From Acidobacteriota bacterium (GTDB lineage Bacteria; Acidobacteriota; Terriglobia; Terriglobales; Acidobacteriaceae): a stretch of DNA of 6,640 nt. Shown here piece after piece: positions 5,802-6,640 of the stretch. Under the pieces are notes generated by a model. It worked only from the letters and a program-made list of their open reading frames with translations, was not told where the DNA came from and ran no database searches. The translations under genes were made by a program, and so were the position numbers. The stretch is from positions 1 to 6,640 of the forward strand of contig JAJXXG010000627.1 in NCBI GenBank assembly GCA_021781255.1, in the 5' to 3' direction. Position 1 is the stretch's first letter. Each line of letters starts with the position of its first letter.

Positions 5802-5834
5802 GTACAAATCTAAACCAGCGTTTAGAATTTGTAC
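5802..5834. repeat. Long AT-rich inverted repeat
   Basis: GTACAAATCTAAAC (5802-5815) is the inverse complement of GTTTAGAATTTGTAC (5820-5834) apart from a single bulged base; the loop is CAGC. This 14-bp stem contrasts with the GC-rich hairpins nearby and lies 15 bases before the serine-recombinase remnant, where a crossover or operator site could be. Confidence 0.65.
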
Positions 5835-5849
5835 GGGTTGGCTTCCCTG

Positions 5850-5915
5850 TCCCATTTTGTCGCCTACTGCCGGGTTTCAACCGGCCGCCAGGGCGCGAGC
5901 GGATTGGGGTGTGAA
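5850..5915 (+). pseudogene. Serine recombinase (resolvase/invertase) N-terminal remnant
   Basis: In the frame of TTG 5829 the translation SHFVAYCRVSTGRQGASGLG matches the N-terminus of large serine recombinases ('YxRVSTxRQGxSGLGLEAQ'), including the nucleophile Ser in RVS (5877-5879) and the neighbouring Arg (5871-5873). Similarity stops after GLG, where the family continues LEAQ but this sequence reads CELRHI within the 34-bp direct repeat. No catalytic remainder or DNA-binding domain follows; the GNAT gene begins at 5941 in another frame. The fragment has therefore lost its 3' end at the repeat. Serine recombinases catalyse site-specific integration or excision. Confidence 0.7.
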
Positions 5916-5927
5916 CTGCGTCACATA
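5894..5927 (+). repeat. Right copy of 34-bp direct repeat (island boundary)
   Basis: It matches 3637-3670 at 33 of 34 positions. Its first 16 or so bases are the last recognisable codons of the serine-recombinase relic (ASGLG), while its remainder carries TGTGA-ACTGCG-TCACA at 5910-5925. It ends 13 bases before the GNAT start codon. Confidence 0.9.
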
Positions 5928-5934
5928 CTAAAAT
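5904..5934 (+). promoter_or_regulatory. Putative GNAT promoter with CRP/FNR-like dyad in the spacer
   Basis: TTGGGG (5904-5909) and TACTAA (5926-5931) are separated by exactly the 16-bp palindrome TGTGA-N6-TCACA (5910-5925), the consensus half-site pair of CRP/FNR regulators. A regulator bound there would block polymerase, so the predicted effect is repression. A shifted -10, TAAAAT (5929-5934), would end six bases before the ATG. No Shine-Dalgarno sequence precedes the gene, so a leaderless transcript is possible. The dyad is seen directly; the promoter role is inference. Confidence 0.4.
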
Positions 5935-5940
5935 TCAAGT

Positions 5941-6510
5941 ATGCCAGCAGTGATTCGCAGCGCCACCCGGGCGGATGTTCCGCAGATCCTGGCCTTTATT
6001 CGCGCCCTGGCTGCTTATGAGCGGGCGCCGGATGCCGTAGTGGCCACCGAAGAGGGCCTGTTGCGTGACGGATTCGGAACCAATCCGTTTTATTCCTGCC
6101 TGATGGCCGAGTTCGATGGCCAGCCAGCCGGGTTCGCCTTGTTTTTCTATAACTACTCCACATGGATGGGCCGCCCCGGGATTTACCTCGAGGATCTATT
6201 CGTGCTGCCCGAGCTGCGCGGCCGGGGCATTGGCAGGGCGCTGCTGAAGGCCGTGGCCGCGCTTGCGCTGGAAAAGGGCTGCCAGCGCCTGCAATGGGAG
6301 GTGCTGGACTGGAACACGCCGGCGATTGATTTTTATCGCGCCATGGGCGCCGAGTTTCTGGACGAATGGCGCAACGTGCGGCTGAATGGCGAGGCCATAC
6401 GGCGGCTGGCCCAGCCGGACGAGGACCGGGAACGCGCACCGATGCGCCAGCAGCGCGAAGGGGCAGGGCACGGGGACGCGGAAAAGGACCGGACGGGGGC
6501 GGCGCATTGA
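5941..6510 (+). CDS. GNAT N-acetyltransferase, spermidine/thialysine type
   Basis: A 189-residue cytosolic enzyme that should transfer an acetyl group from acetyl-CoA to an amine. Residues 1-157 follow human SSAT closely in order: VIRSATRADVPQILAFIRAL, AAYERAPDAVVATEEGLLRDGFG (25-46), PFYSCLMAE (49-57), GFALFFYNYSTWMGRPGIYLEDLFV (64-88). Then come the acetyl-CoA loop ELRGRGIGRALL (91-102, RGxGxG) and WNTPAIDFYRAMGA (124-137), with Tyr132 at the usual general-acid position. The substrate could be a polyamine, thialysine or another small amine; the sequence does not decide. Residues about 158-189 are an extra, highly charged tail (Arg/Glu/Asp/Gly) not found in SSAT (about 171 residues). The ATG at 5941 fits the family start; no ribosome site is seen. 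Its stop (6508-6510) overlaps the trmFO start. Confidence 0.9.
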   Translation: MPAVIRSATRADVPQILAFIRALAAYERAPDAVVATEEGLLRDGFGTNPFYSCLMAEFDGQPAGFALFFYNYSTWMGRPGIYLEDLFVLPELRGRGIGRALLKAVAALALEKGCQRLQWEVLDWNTPAIDFYRAMGAEFLDEWRNVRLNGEAIRRLAQPDEDRERAPMRQQREGAGHGDAEKDRTGAAH

Positions 6511-6640
6511 GGATTCGAGTGATTGGCGGCGGCCTGGCCGGGCCAGAGGCGGCGCTGACGGCGGCGCGGCTGGGCTGCGAGGTGGACCTTTACGAGATGC
6601 GCGCCATGGTCGACGGCAAGCCGCGCCTGACCCCTGCCCA
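6507..6640 (+). CDS. trmFO: TrmFO, folate-dependent tRNA (uracil-5-)-methyltransferase (partial)
   Basis: Only the first 44 codons are in the window. The translation MRIRVIGGGLAGPEAALTAA, then RLGCEVDLYEMRA and PRLTPA, matches the TrmFO N-terminus: an FAD-binding GxGxxG (GGGLAGPEAA) followed by the family-typical VDLYEMRP...TPAH. TrmFO makes ribothymidine at tRNA position 54 using methylenetetrahydrofolate and FAD. GidA/MnmG is related but lacks the LYEMR...TPA wording. The start is taken as TTG 6507-6509, which overlaps the GNAT stop as ATTGA and gives the expected N-terminal length; a GTG at 6519 is possible but would cut into the first beta strand. A G-rich run (6495-6499) may serve as ribosome site. 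Translational coupling to the GNAT gene is likely. Confidence 0.9.
   Translation, partial: MRIRVIGGGLAGPEAALTAARLGCEVDLYEMRAMVDGKPRLTPA

Larger units (their letters stand above)
5537..5893. other. Hairpin-rich non-coding region before the right repeat
   Basis: Apart from the hairpins, the hexamer run and the serine-recombinase relic listed separately, I see no gene. A frame at 5621-5914 (+) is open but low-complexity (Cys/Phe-rich over the GCTTTT run), so it is treated as spurious. Confidence 0.6.

Noticed and set aside
5621..5914. Plus-strand open frame over the hairpin region
   Set aside because: Its sequence is the translation of a GCTTTT tract and palindromes; such frames recur as spurious calls in repeat DNA.
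3637..5927. A new defence or signalling system in the island
   Set aside because: Neither cargo gene shows nuclease, NTPase, toxin, methylase or reverse-transcriptase motifs; the sequence does not support a system claim.

Overview
The window looks like a stretch of chromosome from a GC-rich bacterium, most likely an Acidobacteriota member near the Acidobacteriaceae. This rests on protein style (a secreted carboxypeptidase-regulatory-like plus TPR protein, an 'AGP'-type TrmFO N-terminus, secreted DUF2846-like proteins) and on intergenic hairpin repeats of a kind I associate with that group. No 16S gene or other decisive marker is present, so the placement is inference.

Layout. Left block: the 3' end of a ccmB-like haem-exporter gene (+) meets a convergent molybdenum-cofactor operon, moeA then moaC (both -, 8 bases apart). 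A strong hairpin terminator separates moeA from an upstream, same-strand gene for a secreted TPR protein. This block is very GC-rich (one 60-base line counted by hand, 1381-1440, is 70% G+C). Right edge: a GNAT acetyltransferase of the spermidine/thialysine N-acetyltransferase type (+) whose stop codon overlaps the TTG start of trmFO, which runs off the window.

Middle block (about 3637-5927). This stretch is bounded by two direct copies of a 34-bp sequence (33/34 identical) and is much lower in GC (4381-4440 is 47% by hand count). It holds three different recombinase or transposase relics: a minus-strand IS200/IS605 TnpA piece, a tyrosine-recombinase C-terminal piece abutting it head to head, and a serine-recombinase N-terminal piece that reads into the right-hand repeat. 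It also holds two cargo-like genes: an unrecognised protein whose open frame is fused to the integrase relic, and a secreted DUF2846-like protein. Around these are hairpin-rich non-coding DNA and a MITE-like inverted-repeat segment. I read it as a decayed genomic island between the TPR gene and the GNAT gene.

How parts may work together. MoeA and MoaC belong to one pathway (molybdopterin synthesis and molybdate insertion) and are arranged for coupled expression. The GNAT and trmFO genes are probably translationally coupled without an obvious functional link. Each 34-bp repeat carries a perfect TGTGA-N6-TCACA dyad of CRP/FNR type. The right copy falls exactly between possible -35 and -10 elements of the GNAT promoter, so the island boundary may also be a regulatory site. 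I found no CRISPR array, tRNA, rRNA or recognisable defence system.
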